Below are positions 54,513-63,682 of a stretch of DNA of 64,000 nucleotides, piece by piece. A model generated the notes under the pieces. It was not told the DNA's origin and ran no database searches. It saw nothing but the letters and a program-made list of their open reading frames with translations. The position numbers and the translations under genes are program-made. The stretch comes from Helicobacter typhlonius (lineage in GTDB: Bacteria; Campylobacterota; Campylobacteria; Campylobacterales; Helicobacteraceae): positions 310,001 through 374,000 of the forward strand of contig NZ_LN907858.1 of assembly GCF_001460635.1 (NCBI RefSeq). Reading direction: 5' to 3'. Numbering within the stretch: position 1 is the stretch's first letter; each line of letters begins with the position of its first letter.

Positions 54513-54818
54513 ATGAAAAAGTTGCTTATTCTTACTCTTTTGGGTTTTGCTAGTTTTGCGTTTGCTGATGCTCCAGCTCAGTTTAAGAAATGTATCGCTT
54601 GCCACGGACCTGATGCGAAAAAAGTTGCTCCCGGAAGTAAAGGCGATGTAACAATTGCTGGTATGGCAAAGGAAAATTTGCTTAAAAAGCTTAAGGGCTA
54701 TAAAGCAAAAACAGAAAACAATGGTGGTTCAGCTGCTATTATGTATGGACAAATGGCAAATGTGAGTGATAGTGATATTGAGGTATTAGCAGATTATATC
54801 TCTAAATTACCTAAATAA
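54513..54818 (+). CDS. Periplasmic cytochrome c553
   Basis: 101 residues: Sec signal peptide (MKKLLILTLLGFASFAFA), then one c-type heme site CIACH (Cys27, Cys30, His31) and a distal Met in the AAIMYGQM segment. Small electron carrier that feeds the cbb3 oxidase. A clear hairpin follows the gene; AAAGGATTAG is the ribosome site. Confidence 0.95.
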   Translation: MKKLLILTLLGFASFAFADAPAQFKKCIACHGPDAKKVAPGSKGDVTIAGMAKENLLKKLKGYKAKTENNGGSAAIMYGQMANVSDSDIEVLADYISKLPK

Positions 54819-54827
54819 ATCAAGCTG

Positions 54828-54845
54828 TGGCGGGGTCTCCCGCCA
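54828..54845 (+). terminator. Rho-independent terminator after cytochrome c553
   Basis: TGGCGGG-GTCT-CCCGCCA, a perfect 7-bp GC-rich stem with a four-base loop followed by TACTTTCTT. It lies ten bases after the stop. Confidence 0.8.
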
Positions 54846-54872
54846 TACTTTCTTAAGATACTAAAATCTGCA

Positions 54873-55907
54873 ATGGCTGAAATTACTCTTTCTTCCAATT
54901 CTTACAAACATAACTTTCATCTCATATCTTCACACATTGGTTCAAATGTAGAACTTGCGGCAGTTTTGAAAGACAATGCCTATGGGCACGGCTTAGAGCA
55001 GATAAGCACCCTTGCGCGTGAATGTGGGATAAAATCTGTGTTTGTTAAAAATTATAATGAAGCCCTGCGCGTGAGTGCATATTTTCCTCATATCACCGCA
55101 TTGTATGGAATGCCAGAGGGTGATTTCCCCCCGCATATCGCCTTTGTGATAAATGCTAGAGAGCATATTGAGAGTTTGCCCAAAGGCACAAGGGTAGAGC
55201 TCAAGGTTAATGCTGGAATGAATCGCAATGGCATAGAGGCAGATGAGCTTGAAAGTTATATCGTGCAGATTTTAGAGCGAGGATTGAATCTTGTAGGGGT
55301 GTTTTCTCACAATGGCTATGGCGATGATATTGATGATGAGTTTTTACACACACAGGAGCGATTTTTAGAGATTAAGGAGCGCACAAAAGCACTCGCACAA
55401 AAATATGGCTTTGTTGTGCCCAGATTCCATTCTCTTAGCTCCTCTGGTGCTGTGCGTGTAGCGAGTGAGGGTAAAATCACCGATGATTTAGTGCGTATTG
55501 GCATCGCCCTCTATGGATATTTAGACACTGCGTTTGAGAATCCACTGAATGCGAAGCTTCAAAAAGTCGCTAGACTCTATGCCGACAGGGTTTCCACACG
55601 CATACTGAGTGCAGGTGCGCGTATAGGGTATAGTGGCTGCACAACCTTAGAAAAAGAGAGTGTGATTAGCACCTATGATATTGGCTATGGTGATGGTTTT
55701 TTCCGTGTGAGTGAGCAGCACAAAGTCCATACAGCTAAGGGCTATCAAATCTTGCCCCGCTTGTCAATGGATTGTTTTTCTTGTTTATGCGATGAGCCAC
55801 GCATTTGCGTCTTTGATGATGTGAGCGAGTTAGCCAAAGCCTTTGGCACAATTAGTTATGAGATTCTTACACATTTATCCCCTAGCATTAAGCGCACGAT
55901 TATTTGA
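54873..55907 (+). CDS. alr: Alanine racemase
   Basis: PLP enzyme supplying D-alanine for peptidoglycan, 344 residues. VLKDNAYGHGLEQIS holds the PLP lysine (motif normally K-A-N-A-Y-G-H-G, here KDNAYGHG). RVELKVNAGMNRNGI, RIGIALYGY, GYGDGFFR and LPRLSMDC (second catalytic region) are conserved. Its TGA overlaps the truD ATG by one base. Confidence 0.93.
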   Translation: MAEITLSSNSYKHNFHLISSHIGSNVELAAVLKDNAYGHGLEQISTLARECGIKSVFVKNYNEALRVSAYFPHITALYGMPEGDFPPHIAFVINAREHIESLPKGTRVELKVNAGMNRNGIEADELESYIVQILERGLNLVGVFSHNGYGDDIDDEFLHTQERFLEIKERTKALAQKYGFVVPRFHSLSSSGAVRVASEGKITDDLVRIGIALYGYLDTAFENPLNAKLQKVARLYADRVSTRILSAGARIGYSGCTTLEKESVISTYDIGYGDGFFRVSEQHKVHTAKGYQILPRLSMDCFSCLCDEPRICVFDDVSELAKAFGTISYEILTHLSPSIKRTII

Positions 55908-57076
55908 TGTCGCGTCTCTATCCCTTTAGCCACAGCCCGATTGAGTGCCATTTCAACCCTTCACCGCGCGATTTTGTGGTAAAAGAAATCCCCCTGTATG
56001 AGCCAAGTGGGAGCGGGGAACATTGTCTCGTGTATGTGCGAAAAAAGGGTTTGAGCACATTTGAGCTTTTGAACTTACTTTCGCAAGTGTTAGGGTGTAA
56101 GGTGCGCGATATTGGCTACGCAGGGCTTAAAGATAAATCCGCAATGACTTACCAATATATAAGTATTCATCGCTCTTTGCGTCCAAAATTAGAATCTGCC
56201 GCAGTGTTTTTGGAGCAAAAGCAAGTGAAGATTCTAAACATTGCCTATCATCACAATAAGCTTAAAGTCGGGCATTTGAAGGGTAATCACTTCTTTATGA
56301 GACTGAAAAAATGTCTCTCGCTTAGTGCGACAAAAATAGAATCTGTCCTTGCCTCCCTTTCCCAAAGTGGTTTTCCAAACTATTTTGGAGACCAGCGATT
56401 TGGTAAAGATGGCAATAATTTTCAAAGCGGTAGGGCATTAGCGCACAAAAAGGAGCATATTAAGAATAAAAAAATGAGTAATTTTCTCATCTCAAGCTAT
56501 CAAAGCCATCTGTTTAATGAATGGTTGAATGCGCGTATTAATCTCTCTCAAATCTTGCATCACTTTAGCGTGAGTGAGGCACAAAAAGCATTGCAAGATT
56601 CTAAAATCCCCGCATTTAGGGCATTAGCACAAGAATGTAGCGCACAGGTGCTAGGAGATTTACAGAATCAAAAGCAACATTTTATACTTCTTAATGGTGA
56701 TATTATGTGCCATTATCCCTTTGGTAAAGCTTTTATATGCGAGGAGCCAAGCAGTGAATCTACGCGCTTTATACAAAGAGATATTGCTCCCACAGGCGCA
56801 CTCTGTGGCACTAAACTTACCTACGCGCAAGGTCTTTCCGCTCTATGTGAAAATCTCTATATCGACACGCAGATAAAGGCGAGCGGCTCGAGGCGGTATG
56901 CGTGGGTGTGGGCGGAGGATATACAGAGTGAATATATCGCGCAAAAGGCACATTTTGAGCTATGTTTTAGTCTGCCAAAGGGGAGTTATGCGACTATTTT
57001 TTTAGAATCTCTTCTTAATCGCCCACTCGTGCAGGAGTTGGCACAAGATTCACAAGATGAAATGAGTAATGTTTAA
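55907..57076 (+). CDS. truD: tRNA pseudouridine(13) synthase TruD
   Basis: 389 residues from the ATG at 55907, which overlaps the alr stop (TGATG); the TTG one codon earlier is less likely. GYAGLKDKSAMTYQYISI with the catalytic aspartate, LKGNHFFMRL and FPNYFGDQRFG are diagnostic of TruD. Converges with the AEC carrier gene, 11 bases apart. Confidence 0.95.
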   Translation: MSRLYPFSHSPIECHFNPSPRDFVVKEIPLYEPSGSGEHCLVYVRKKGLSTFELLNLLSQVLGCKVRDIGYAGLKDKSAMTYQYISIHRSLRPKLESAAVFLEQKQVKILNIAYHHNKLKVGHLKGNHFFMRLKKCLSLSATKIESVLASLSQSGFPNYFGDQRFGKDGNNFQSGRALAHKKEHIKNKKMSNFLISSYQSHLFNEWLNARINLSQILHHFSVSEAQKALQDSKIPAFRALAQECSAQVLGDLQNQKQHFILLNGDIMCHYPFGKAFICEEPSSESTRFIQRDIAPTGALCGTKLTYAQGLSALCENLYIDTQIKASGSRRYAWVWAEDIQSEYIAQKAHFELCFSLPKGSYATIFLESLLNRPLVQELAQDSQDEMSNV

Positions 57077-57087
57077 GATTCTATTTT

Positions 57088-57993
57088 TTAAGTAAGTTGA
57101 AGCCACAGCGGCACACTCACAAAGCTCAGTAAGATTCCAAAAGCGATAGCACTCACGGCGAGTTTTGCATTAAGTCCCGCACGAATCACAATCGCACCAG
57201 CACTCACTACAGGGGGCATTGCCACCTCAATAAGTGCCATACGCCACAAATCATTAAACCCACCAAAGCCTATAAACACGATAGCCAAAAGAACTAATGG
57301 CGCGATAAACATTTTGCCAAAGAGCAAAAGTGCGGTGAGTCTCCATTCCTCCTTAATGCCCCTTAGGCTCATCTGCACTCCAATGGCAAAGAGTGCGACA
57401 GGTGTGGCAGTAAGAGCTAGACTTTTGAGCGGAACAAAAAGTTCATCAGGTATTTCTAGTGGTATGAATTTCAGCACCAAGCCAGAGAGGAGGGCAAGAA
57501 AGAGCGGGCTGCGAAAGAGGCGCGATGTAATGGCTCTTGCGCTAAAAACGCCTTTTCCGCCAAGACTTAAGATTAAGGGTGCGAGAAAGGCGATAGGAAT
57601 GCCTGTAACAATTTGGTCATAAATAATAACCTTGTTTGCATACTCTTCGCCGAGTGCGCCATTGACGATAGGTAGTCCGAGAAAAAGCGTATTGCCAAAT
57701 GCGCCCATAAAGCTTAGAGTAAGGATAGAATGGGGGTGGAGTTTTGCAATCTTGCCGATGATAAAAAGCACTGCACCACCGCTTAGGGAGCAGAGGAAGC
57801 TTATTACACATACAAGGGCAAAGTCTGTATTTATCTCGGCGTGATAAGTGCCATTAAAAATTTGTGCGGGGAGGGCGAAATTAAGTAAGAATCCAAGCAA
57901 TATTCCACTTTGCTTATTGCCAACAAGGCGCAGGAGTTTAGCGATATAGCCGATGAGGACAAAAACACATACACTATAAATCGCAAGAAGCAT
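57088..57993 (-). CDS. AEC-family (auxin efflux carrier/malate) transporter
   Basis: 301 residues, ten hydrophobic helices in two five-helix halves. LNFALPAQIFNG and FGNTLFLGLPIVNGALGEE are the conserved AEC crossing segments, and MPPVVSAGAIV the matching one in the second half. Probably transports an organic acid; substrate unknown. Monocistronic by position. Confidence 0.85.
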   Translation of the reverse strand: MLLAIYSVCVFVLIGYIAKLLRLVGNKQSGILLGFLLNFALPAQIFNGTYHAEINTDFALVCVISFLCSLSGGAVLFIIGKIAKLHPHSILTLSFMGAFGNTLFLGLPIVNGALGEEYANKVIIYDQIVTGIPIAFLAPLILSLGGKGVFSARAITSRLFRSPLFLALLSGLVLKFIPLEIPDELFVPLKSLALTATPVALFAIGVQMSLRGIKEEWRLTALLLFGKMFIAPLVLLAIVFIGFGGFNDLWRMALIEVAMPPVVSAGAIVIRAGLNAKLAVSAIAFGILLSFVSVPLWLQLT

Positions 57994-58112
57994 TAGAGTT
58001 CTCCGGTTTAGAATCTGCTACTGAAGCAGTGCCTAGGTGCTTTGGATTCTAATATAGTTCTTTAAATATTGGTGATTGAAAGGGGCAAGATTCTAAATTA
58101 AATTTTACTTGC

Positions 58113-58118
58113 TATAAT
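58113..58118 (+). promoter_or_regulatory. -10 box upstream of mrp
   Basis: Perfect TATAAT in TTGCTATAATCGCG, 70 bases before the mrp ATG. This predicts a leader of about 60 bases. Confidence 0.5.
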
Positions 58119-58187
58119 CGCGCTTTTTTAGTCCGTGGCACATCGGCTTATGCCTTGAGCCTACACAAATAACAAAAAGGATAAGAT

Positions 58188-59288
58188 ATGGCATTGCAAG
58201 AAGAAATTACTGATATTTTGAAAAAGGTGATTTACCCTAATTTTCAAAAAGATATTGTGAGTTTTGGCTTCCTCAAAGAAGTAAGTGTGAGTGAAAATGC
58301 GGTAAATATCCGCGTGGATATACCCTCAAGCGCACCAGAGGTAAGCGAAAAGTTGAGGCAGGAGATTAGCCAAAAGCTAGATTCTGTATTGCAAAATAAG
58401 ACTTTGAATCTGCTCATCAATATCCCCCAACCCGCGCCCAAAAAAGAACCAAAGGCGAAGAATCTCGCCCCACATATTAAGCATTTTGTAATGGTAAGTT
58501 CGGGCAAAGGCGGAGTGGGGAAATCCACAAGCAGTGTGAATCTCGCTATTGCCTTAGCACAGCAGGGCAAAAAGGTGGGACTACTTGATGCGGATATTTA
58601 TGGTCCTAATATCCCTCGAATGCTCGGGCTTAATGCGACAAAGGCGCAGGTTGATGAGGGGCAAAAAAAGCTCCTCCCGCTTAAAGCCTTTGGTATAGAA
58701 ATGATGAGTATGGGGGTGCTTTATGATGAGGGGCAGAGCCTCATTTGGCGTGGTCCTATGATTATGCGTGCGATTGAGCAAATGCTAACTGATGTGCTAT
58801 GGAGCAAACTTGATGTGCTTGTGATTGATATGCCACCGGGCACGGGAGACGCACAGCTTACACTCGCCCAAAGTGTGCCTGTGAGCGCGGGGGTAATCGT
58901 TACTACACCACAAAAGGTAAGCCTTGATGATAGCGCACGAAGCCTTGATATGTTTGATAAGCTCAAAGTGCCAATTGCAGGGATTATTGAAAATATGAGT
59001 GGGTTTATCTGTCCAAACTGCGGGGAGGAGTATGATATTTTTGGCAAAGGCACGAGCGAGAGCCTAGCTCAAAGTTACAATACAGCGATCTTGGCACAAG
59101 TGCCGCTTGAACCAAAGGTGCGTGAGGGTGGGGATAATGGCAAACCAATTACTTTCTTCGAGCCAGATTCTAAGTCTGCGCAGAGTTATAGAGAAGCCGC
59201 CGAAAAACTCGTGCAGATGTTACAAAAGGTAGAAGCACAAAATCTTGCAGATAATAAAGATATTCAACCCACACAAATGAAGCGTTAA
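58188..59288 (+). CDS. mrp: Mrp/ApbC iron-sulfur cluster carrier ATPase
   Basis: 366 residues. N-terminal FeS-assembly (MIP18-like) domain to about residue 85, then a ParA-like ATPase: deviant Walker [11 protein letters not shown] (about 105-114), [29 protein letters not shown], and the cluster-binding [12 protein letters not shown]. Carries Fe-S clusters to apoproteins. AAAAAGGAT precedes the ATG. Confidence 0.95.
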   Translation: MALQEEITDILKKVIYPNFQKDIVSFGFLKEVSVSENAVNIRVDIPSSAPEVSEKLRQEISQKLDSVLQNKTLNLLINIPQPAPKKEPKAKNLAPHIKHFVMVSSGKGGVGKSTSSVNLAIALAQQGKKVGLLDADIYGPNIPRMLGLNATKAQVDEGQKKLLPLKAFGIEMMSMGVLYDEGQSLIWRGPMIMRAIEQMLTDVLWSKLDVLVIDMPPGTGDAQLTLAQSVPVSAGVIVTTPQKVSLDDSARSLDMFDKLKVPIAGIIENMSGFICPNCGEEYDIFGKGTSESLAQSYNTAILAQVPLEPKVREGGDNGKPITFFEPDSKSAQSYREAAEKLVQMLQKVEAQNLADNKDIQPTQMKR

Positions 59289-59328
59289 GACATAAAGCAG
59301 TTTGTAGATACTTTAAAAGTTTTGCAGT

Positions 59329-59354
59329 CTTAGAATCTTGTGCGAGATTCTAAG
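59329..59354. terminator. Hairpin after mrp, built from the AGAATCT heptamer
   Basis: CTTAGAATCT-TGTGCG-AGATTCTAAG, a perfect 10-bp stem, 41 bases beyond the mrp stop, followed by ATAAGTCTTTG. It lies between convergent mrp and the sirtuin gene and could end both transcripts. Confidence 0.65.
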
Positions 59355-59424
59355 ATAAGTCTTTGAGGGCTTATTGCGAGGATTCTATATATAGATAGAA
59401 ACCACCGCATTCTAAAAGCCCAAT

Positions 59425-60168
59425 CTAGTTTTTACCCTCATTAAAAAAATCACAAAGTGCCTCTTGTATCTGCTCTATTGCCTGTGTAGCAGGTTTATAA
59501 TAAATCGTATCAAATACAGATTCTGCAATGGAATTTGAGGGCTCTAAATTATTGAGGATTTTTAAGCCAATCTTGTGTTTGTATTCACAGCGTGCAAGGA
59601 TAGAGCTAATATCTACAACATTACCGCTTGTGCCAATAACTAGCACGCAATCCCTAAAATTTAAAGATTCAAAAATCTCATACATTGTCGCATATTGCGG
59701 TGCTTTCTCATAAAAAAACACAATGAAAGGTTTGAGCTTTTCATAGCCACAATTTGGGCAATTATGTGGCTCAAAATGAGTGTATCCTATATCAAAGATA
59801 TACTCACATTTGGGGCATATAATTTTGCTTAATTGCCCGTGTAAATGAATGATATTGCTTGCTCCGGCGCGCTCTAGCAAATCATCAACATTTTGCGTGA
59901 TGTGAATCACCTCTATATCTTGCTTTGCTTTGAGACTATGAGGAAGTGTGGCTAAAAACTTATGCATAGCATTAGGTTGGACTTTGCCTAGCTCCTCGCG
60001 CCGCAAATTATAGAATCTATGCACAAGTGCAAAATTTTCTAGCCAATTTTCATAATTACAGACTTCCATAGGGTCATACTGCGCCCATAATCCGCCATTA
60101 TCCCTAAATATTTCTAGTCCAGATTCCGCGCTTAATCCTGCTCCACTGAATATTACAAGTTTTGGCAT
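59425..60168 (-). CDS. cobB: NAD-dependent protein deacylase (sirtuin, CobB type)
   Basis: 247 residues. GAGLSAESGLEIFRDNGGLW (NAD binding), QNVDDLLERAGASNIIHLHG with the catalytic histidine, zinc cysteines CPKC...CPNC. The FYNLRREEL segment has the Tyr-x-x-Arg pair that marks class III sirtuins able to remove succinyl/malonyl as well as acetyl groups. Ribosome site AAGGAAC. Preceded, in its own direction, by the candidate structured RNA. Confidence 0.93.
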   Translation of the reverse strand: MPKLVIFSGAGLSAESGLEIFRDNGGLWAQYDPMEVCNYENWLENFALVHRFYNLRREELGKVQPNAMHKFLATLPHSLKAKQDIEVIHITQNVDDLLERAGASNIIHLHGQLSKIICPKCEYIFDIGYTHFEPHNCPNCGYEKLKPFIVFFYEKAPQYATMYEIFESLNFRDCVLVIGTSGNVVDISSILARCEYKHKIGLKILNNLEPSNSIAESVFDTIYYKPATQAIEQIQEALCDFFNEGKN

Positions 60169-60224
60169 TGTTGTTCCTTAAGATTAATTTAATATACAGT
60201 AACTCATTGCGTAGAAAATATAAG

Positions 60225-60381
60225 GAGATAGGAACTCTTCCAGAAAAAGTCTAGAGTTTAGCTTTTTCAGTGAAAGAGTCCTATGAGCAAATTTGCTTCA
60301 AAGTTTTATCTCTAGCTTGGATAGTCGCCGTGGAAGATCAACTGCTAGAGATAAAACTTTTGAGGTTCACGGAAACTATCG
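60225..60381 (-). ncRNA. Candidate structured RNA with long H-type pseudoknot
   Basis: A strong promoter (60388-60416) points into a stretch without an ATG on its strand. The predicted RNA starts near 60381. Two long complementary pairs interleave: 60368-60380 with 60320-60332 (GATAGTxxCCGTG/CACGGxxACTATC, 11 of 13 pairs) and 60344-60360 with 60300-60316 (17 of 17, AAAGTTTTATCTCTAGC and complement). The order a-b-a'-b' is a pseudoknot or a pair of mutually exclusive hairpins. A further imperfect ~20-bp hairpin (60228-60284, ATAGGA...TCCTAT) closes the 3' side. I do not recognise it as 6S, tmRNA, RNase P, SRP RNA or a known riboswitch. Confidence 0.5.
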
Positions 60382-60387
60382 GCTGGC

Positions 60388-60416
60388 ATCATACTGCTAT
60401 TTCTAACGAAAGTCAA
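60388..60416 (-). promoter_or_regulatory. Strong sigma70-like promoter for the structured RNA
   Basis: On the minus strand: TTGACT, 17 bases, TATGAT. Both boxes are near consensus with ideal spacing, unusual in Helicobacter where -35 boxes are generally poor. It lies just after the TonB receptor gene end and points towards cobB. Confidence 0.68.
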
Positions 60417-60440
60417 GCATTATAAACATAATAAATTTTA

Positions 60441-62645
60441 CTAAAATGTATATCGTCCCTCGATAAATGCACTGCGTCCTTGCCCGATTAAAAATCCATA
60501 TCCTGCAATGCTATCACTCGCATCGCCATTGTAGTAGCTATAATAAAATGTATCAAAGACATTTCGCACGCCTCCGCTTAAAGATAAATCCCCAAATTTC
60601 GCGCTTAAGCCTATATCTGTAAGAGAATAAGCCTTAATCGTATCCCCACTTATGTCTTTTTGACTACCATAGAATGTATTCTGATTCCATAAATGCCAAA
60701 TTTTACTTAATGCAACATTAAAACCAAAAGTGCCTTTATAGTTACTCACATATGGAATCCTATCTTTCACGCTCACGCTATTATTTTTAAGAATCCGTGC
60801 ATCGATATAAGTAAAACTCTCGCTTAAAGATAATCTCCCATCAAAGAGATATTGTTCTGAAAAAGCCTCTATACCTGCTCTTTGTGTCCTATCATAATTA
60901 CCATACTGCACACCCGAAACACTATGAGCGTTACCAATGGTATAAAATTCATTCTGTGTCAATGTATAATATGCACTTGCACTTACCATTGCCACATTAC
61001 CCACAAAATCTTTGAAACCTAGCTCAAAGGTATCATAAGTTTCTTTTTTCAAATCAGTGGGAAGATAAGTCCTACTTTGTCTTCTTAAAAGTGAGTTTGG
61101 GCTTGGAGAAAAGTATCCTCTCTCATATTTTGCATACACATTACCAGAATCTCTATAATGATAATTTGGTGTAATCTCGAAGGCAAAGTTATGCTGTGTA
61201 TCTTCTAGATTACCTTTTGTTCCATTTGCACTACTAATGATGGTATTTATTATAGGATTAAACACACTTCCAGTATTTGCATCATATAATCCACCTTGTG
61301 TATTATAAACAACATCAGCTTTATATGTGGCTGCTTCATATCGCACCCCACCTGTGAGTGAAAAGTCTTTTGTAAAATCATATTTTTCTAACACATAAAG
61401 TGCATTGCTCCATTTGCTCCCCTCAAATGGAATATTCATCGCGTGTCTATAAGTCATTGGATTGCCACTATTCATACTATTTACAACTCCACCGGTAGCC
61501 CATATGTATTGATTCATTACGCGTTTTCCATAATTATAAATAGATTCTAATCCCAAATAAAAATGTCCATTCTTGTGCTTTACGTCATATTTTGCTATAA
61601 GTCCAGCCTTTTGGTCATCAAATAAAGAGCCACTTTGGTCGGCATAAGTCCCACTCCAAGAAGTTCCATAGGCTATATATTGACTTAGGCGTGTTATAGA
61701 ATCTATATAGCTAATTCTATTGAGGTGATAAAAGGCTTTGAGGTCAAAATTTGCATTTTCGCTCATCTTACTTTTATAGCCCACACTCACATCAAGCCGT
61801 TGTTGTTTATTGTGTAAATCCCCATTTCCTGCACTTTTTCTATCGCTTTTGCTCGGGTTTGCTCTATCCATAAAGGAGTTGTTAGGCGTTGTATCAATCA
61901 AACCTATAAAATAATCTATATCAAAGCTAAGAGAAGACCCCCCCCCCGCAAAATCTTTGATAATACCCATATTAACTTGCCCACCACTTGTTTTGTCATT
62001 TATCCTAGGACCTTCACGATTGATATATGCCACCCCAAGCGAGATATGAGTATCCTCACCTATTTTTGTGCCAAATTTCGCATCGGCATTATAACTATTG
62101 CCTGTGGAAGCAATGATATTGCTATAACTAAGCCCTGCGCTAAAAAATGGTTTAGCAAATCGCCTTTGTGTGATGATATTTACAACACCACCTCTTGTGC
62201 CATTTCCATACATCACAGCTCCTCCACCTGGCAAAATCTCAATAGATTCGATGCTTGCTGGTGAAAGAGTGTTGAGTGGCGTAACGCCGTGGGAGCTATC
62301 TAGCATATTAGAATATATACCATTTATCAACACCTGCACAGAAGTATTCGCACGATTACCTTGCCCCCTTAAATCAAGATTGCTTCCTAAACCGACATTT
62401 GCCAACCCAACAAAAGGTGTATAAGAAAAAATATCAGTAGTAGAACGATAACCTTTATCAATAATGTTTTCTTTATCAATCTCATAAACATTACGATTAA
62501 GTTCATCAAGTCTCGTGTTCATCATAGAGCCATATACGATAGATTTGCTAAGATTCACAGATTTAGAATCTGAAATTATCTCATCACCTAAAGCTATTTG
62601 AGCTATTACTCCTAACAGAGTAAAAGATAATAAACATTTTTTCAT
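60441..62645 (-). CDS. TonB-dependent outer-membrane receptor, phase-variable and Fur-box controlled
   Basis: 734 residues from the ATG at 62645 (AAAGGAG upstream; an in-frame ATG 20 codons earlier lacks one). Signal peptide MKKCLLSFTLLGVIAQIALG, plug domain (VQVLINGIYSN, SIESIEILPGGGAVMYGNGTRGGVVNIIT) and a 22-strand-type barrel ending IEGRYTF with C-terminal Phe. The plug and fold suit iron-siderophore or heme-type uptake; substrate unknown. A Fur-box-like site at 62709-62723 implies iron repression. A G10 tract (sense strand) at 61938-61947 codes for GGG near residue 235; the frame is open as read (ON), and one base more or less brings stops within 4-8 codons. Confidence 0.9.
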   Translation of the reverse strand: MKKCLLSFTLLGVIAQIALGDEIISDSKSVNLSKSIVYGSMMNTRLDELNRNVYEIDKENIIDKGYRSTTDIFSYTPFVGLANVGLGSNLDLRGQGNRANTSVQVLINGIYSNMLDSSHGVTPLNTLSPASIESIEILPGGGAVMYGNGTRGGVVNIITQRRFAKPFFSAGLSYSNIIASTGNSYNADAKFGTKIGEDTHISLGVAYINREGPRINDKTSGGQVNMGIIKDFAGGGSSLSFDIDYFIGLIDTTPNNSFMDRANPSKSDRKSAGNGDLHNKQQRLDVSVGYKSKMSENANFDLKAFYHLNRISYIDSITRLSQYIAYGTSWSGTYADQSGSLFDDQKAGLIAKYDVKHKNGHFYLGLESIYNYGKRVMNQYIWATGGVVNSMNSGNPMTYRHAMNIPFEGSKWSNALYVLEKYDFTKDFSLTGGVRYEAATYKADVVYNTQGGLYDANTGSVFNPIINTIISSANGTKGNLEDTQHNFAFEITPNYHYRDSGNVYAKYERGYFSPSPNSLLRRQSRTYLPTDLKKETYDTFELGFKDFVGNVAMVSASAYYTLTQNEFYTIGNAHSVSGVQYGNYDRTQRAGIEAFSEQYLFDGRLSLSESFTYIDARILKNNSVSVKDRIPYVSNYKGTFGFNVALSKIWHLWNQNTFYGSQKDISGDTIKAYSLTDIGLSAKFGDLSLSGGVRNVFDTFYYSYYNGDASDSIAGYGFLIGQGRSAFIEGRYTF
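61938..61947. repeat. C10/G10 tract in the TonB receptor gene
   Basis: Ten C on the plus strand, ten G in the sense strand, within the coding region. Typical slipped-strand contingency tract; length 10 keeps the frame open. Confidence 0.9.
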
Positions 62646-62708
62646 TGACTCTCCTTTGCAATCATTTTTATAATTACAAGTATATAACAAAATAAGTAAA
62701 ATCAATCT

Positions 62709-62723
62709 TAAGAATTATTATTA
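62709..62723 (-). promoter_or_regulatory. Fur box upstream of the TonB receptor gene
   Basis: Minus-strand TAATAATAATTCTTA matches the H. pylori Fur consensus TAATAATnATTATTA with one mismatch. It lies 64 bases before the ATG, in promoter position. Confidence 0.68.
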
Positions 62724-62808
62724 ATTAAATAATTACAAAACAGATTGTAAGCCTCCCTAAAGGAGACTATATGGCTATTTTCTTGGAAGCACACAAACCC
62801 CATTAAGT

Positions 62809-63680
62809 TTAAGAGTGGGGTAAATTTAAGAGATGTTGTTCTCCCATTGCTTGAGCAATCTCTTCATATCCTTTCAATGCGTTTTCATCACACAAAACCC
62901 ATTCATTAAGTCCCTCTAAACTCATCATATGTGCAATTTTTGGGTCATTTTTAAGGGCATTTTGTGATTTCATCATTTCTACAAAGCTTCTTTTTAAGTA
63001 AGAATCAAAACTTTTTAGGGTTGTAAAATTACAATGACAATAAGCAGGGCTTGTGTAAAAATTCACCATTTGAGGATAATTTCCCTCTTGCATAACCCTC
63101 ACCCAAGTAGTAGAGCCAATCGCTCCTGCATCTAGTTCTCCACTTTTTATTTTATCCAGCACATCAAATTCACTTCGCCCTGTATCGCCGTGTTTGCCCA
63201 CATCGCTATTAAAGCGATAGACTTTAAGTGTATCATTGCACTTGATTGATGCAGAGAATCTAAAGGCATCTCTTTAAGTGCAAGTGAGGCTTGTTGCAAA
63301 TAAAATAAAGGCATAATCGCCGCTTGAGCAGAATCTAAACTCCCTAAACCAAATTTTTTACCCTTCAAATCCTCTAAACCCTTCATTGTATCTCTTTTGG
63401 CTACAAATACACTTTTAAAGCCAATATCAGTATCGCGCATTAAAATTGCCTCTGCACCATTATTTGTGCAATGCCTAGAGCGGATAAAAGCCACATTTGT
63501 ATTCCAAGCAATATCTATTTTTCCCTCTTTAAGCCACTGCACTTGCCGCTCATAGTTGCTAAATAACACATAATCTAGCCTTATATCTTTAAAATAATCA
63601 TTAGCATATTCCCTAATCGTATCCCAAATAGGGACAATTTGTGGCGCATACGCCACTGCACCTACTAAAATTGACTTCAT
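62809..63680 (-). pseudogene. Periplasmic-binding-protein-like gene (PhnD/SsuA type), frameshifted
   Basis: Two overlapping frames form one protein of about 290 residues: MKSILVGAVAYAPQIVPIWDTI ... GKKFGLGSLDSAQAAIMPLF (63680 to ~63205), then NDTLKVYRFNSDVGKHGDTGRSEFDVL ... AQAMGEQHLLNLPHS (to 62809). The shift is near 63200-63215. The fold is that of phosphonate/sulfonate/nitrate-type binding proteins (type 2 PBP), yet no signal peptide is visible, so it may have been a cytoplasmic sensor or ligand carrier. It follows an acyl-CoA dehydrogenase-like gene by two bases. One lesion only: recent decay or a sequencing error. Confidence 0.78.
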
Positions 63681-63682
63681 AT

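Noticed and set aside
60180-60440. Cobalamin riboswitch, 6S RNA, tmRNA or an IS200/IS605 end as explanation of the structured stretch
   Set aside because: No B12-box, no tag-peptide or acceptor tRNA-like ends, no single long rod with central bubble, and no transposase; the interleaved helices fit none of these.
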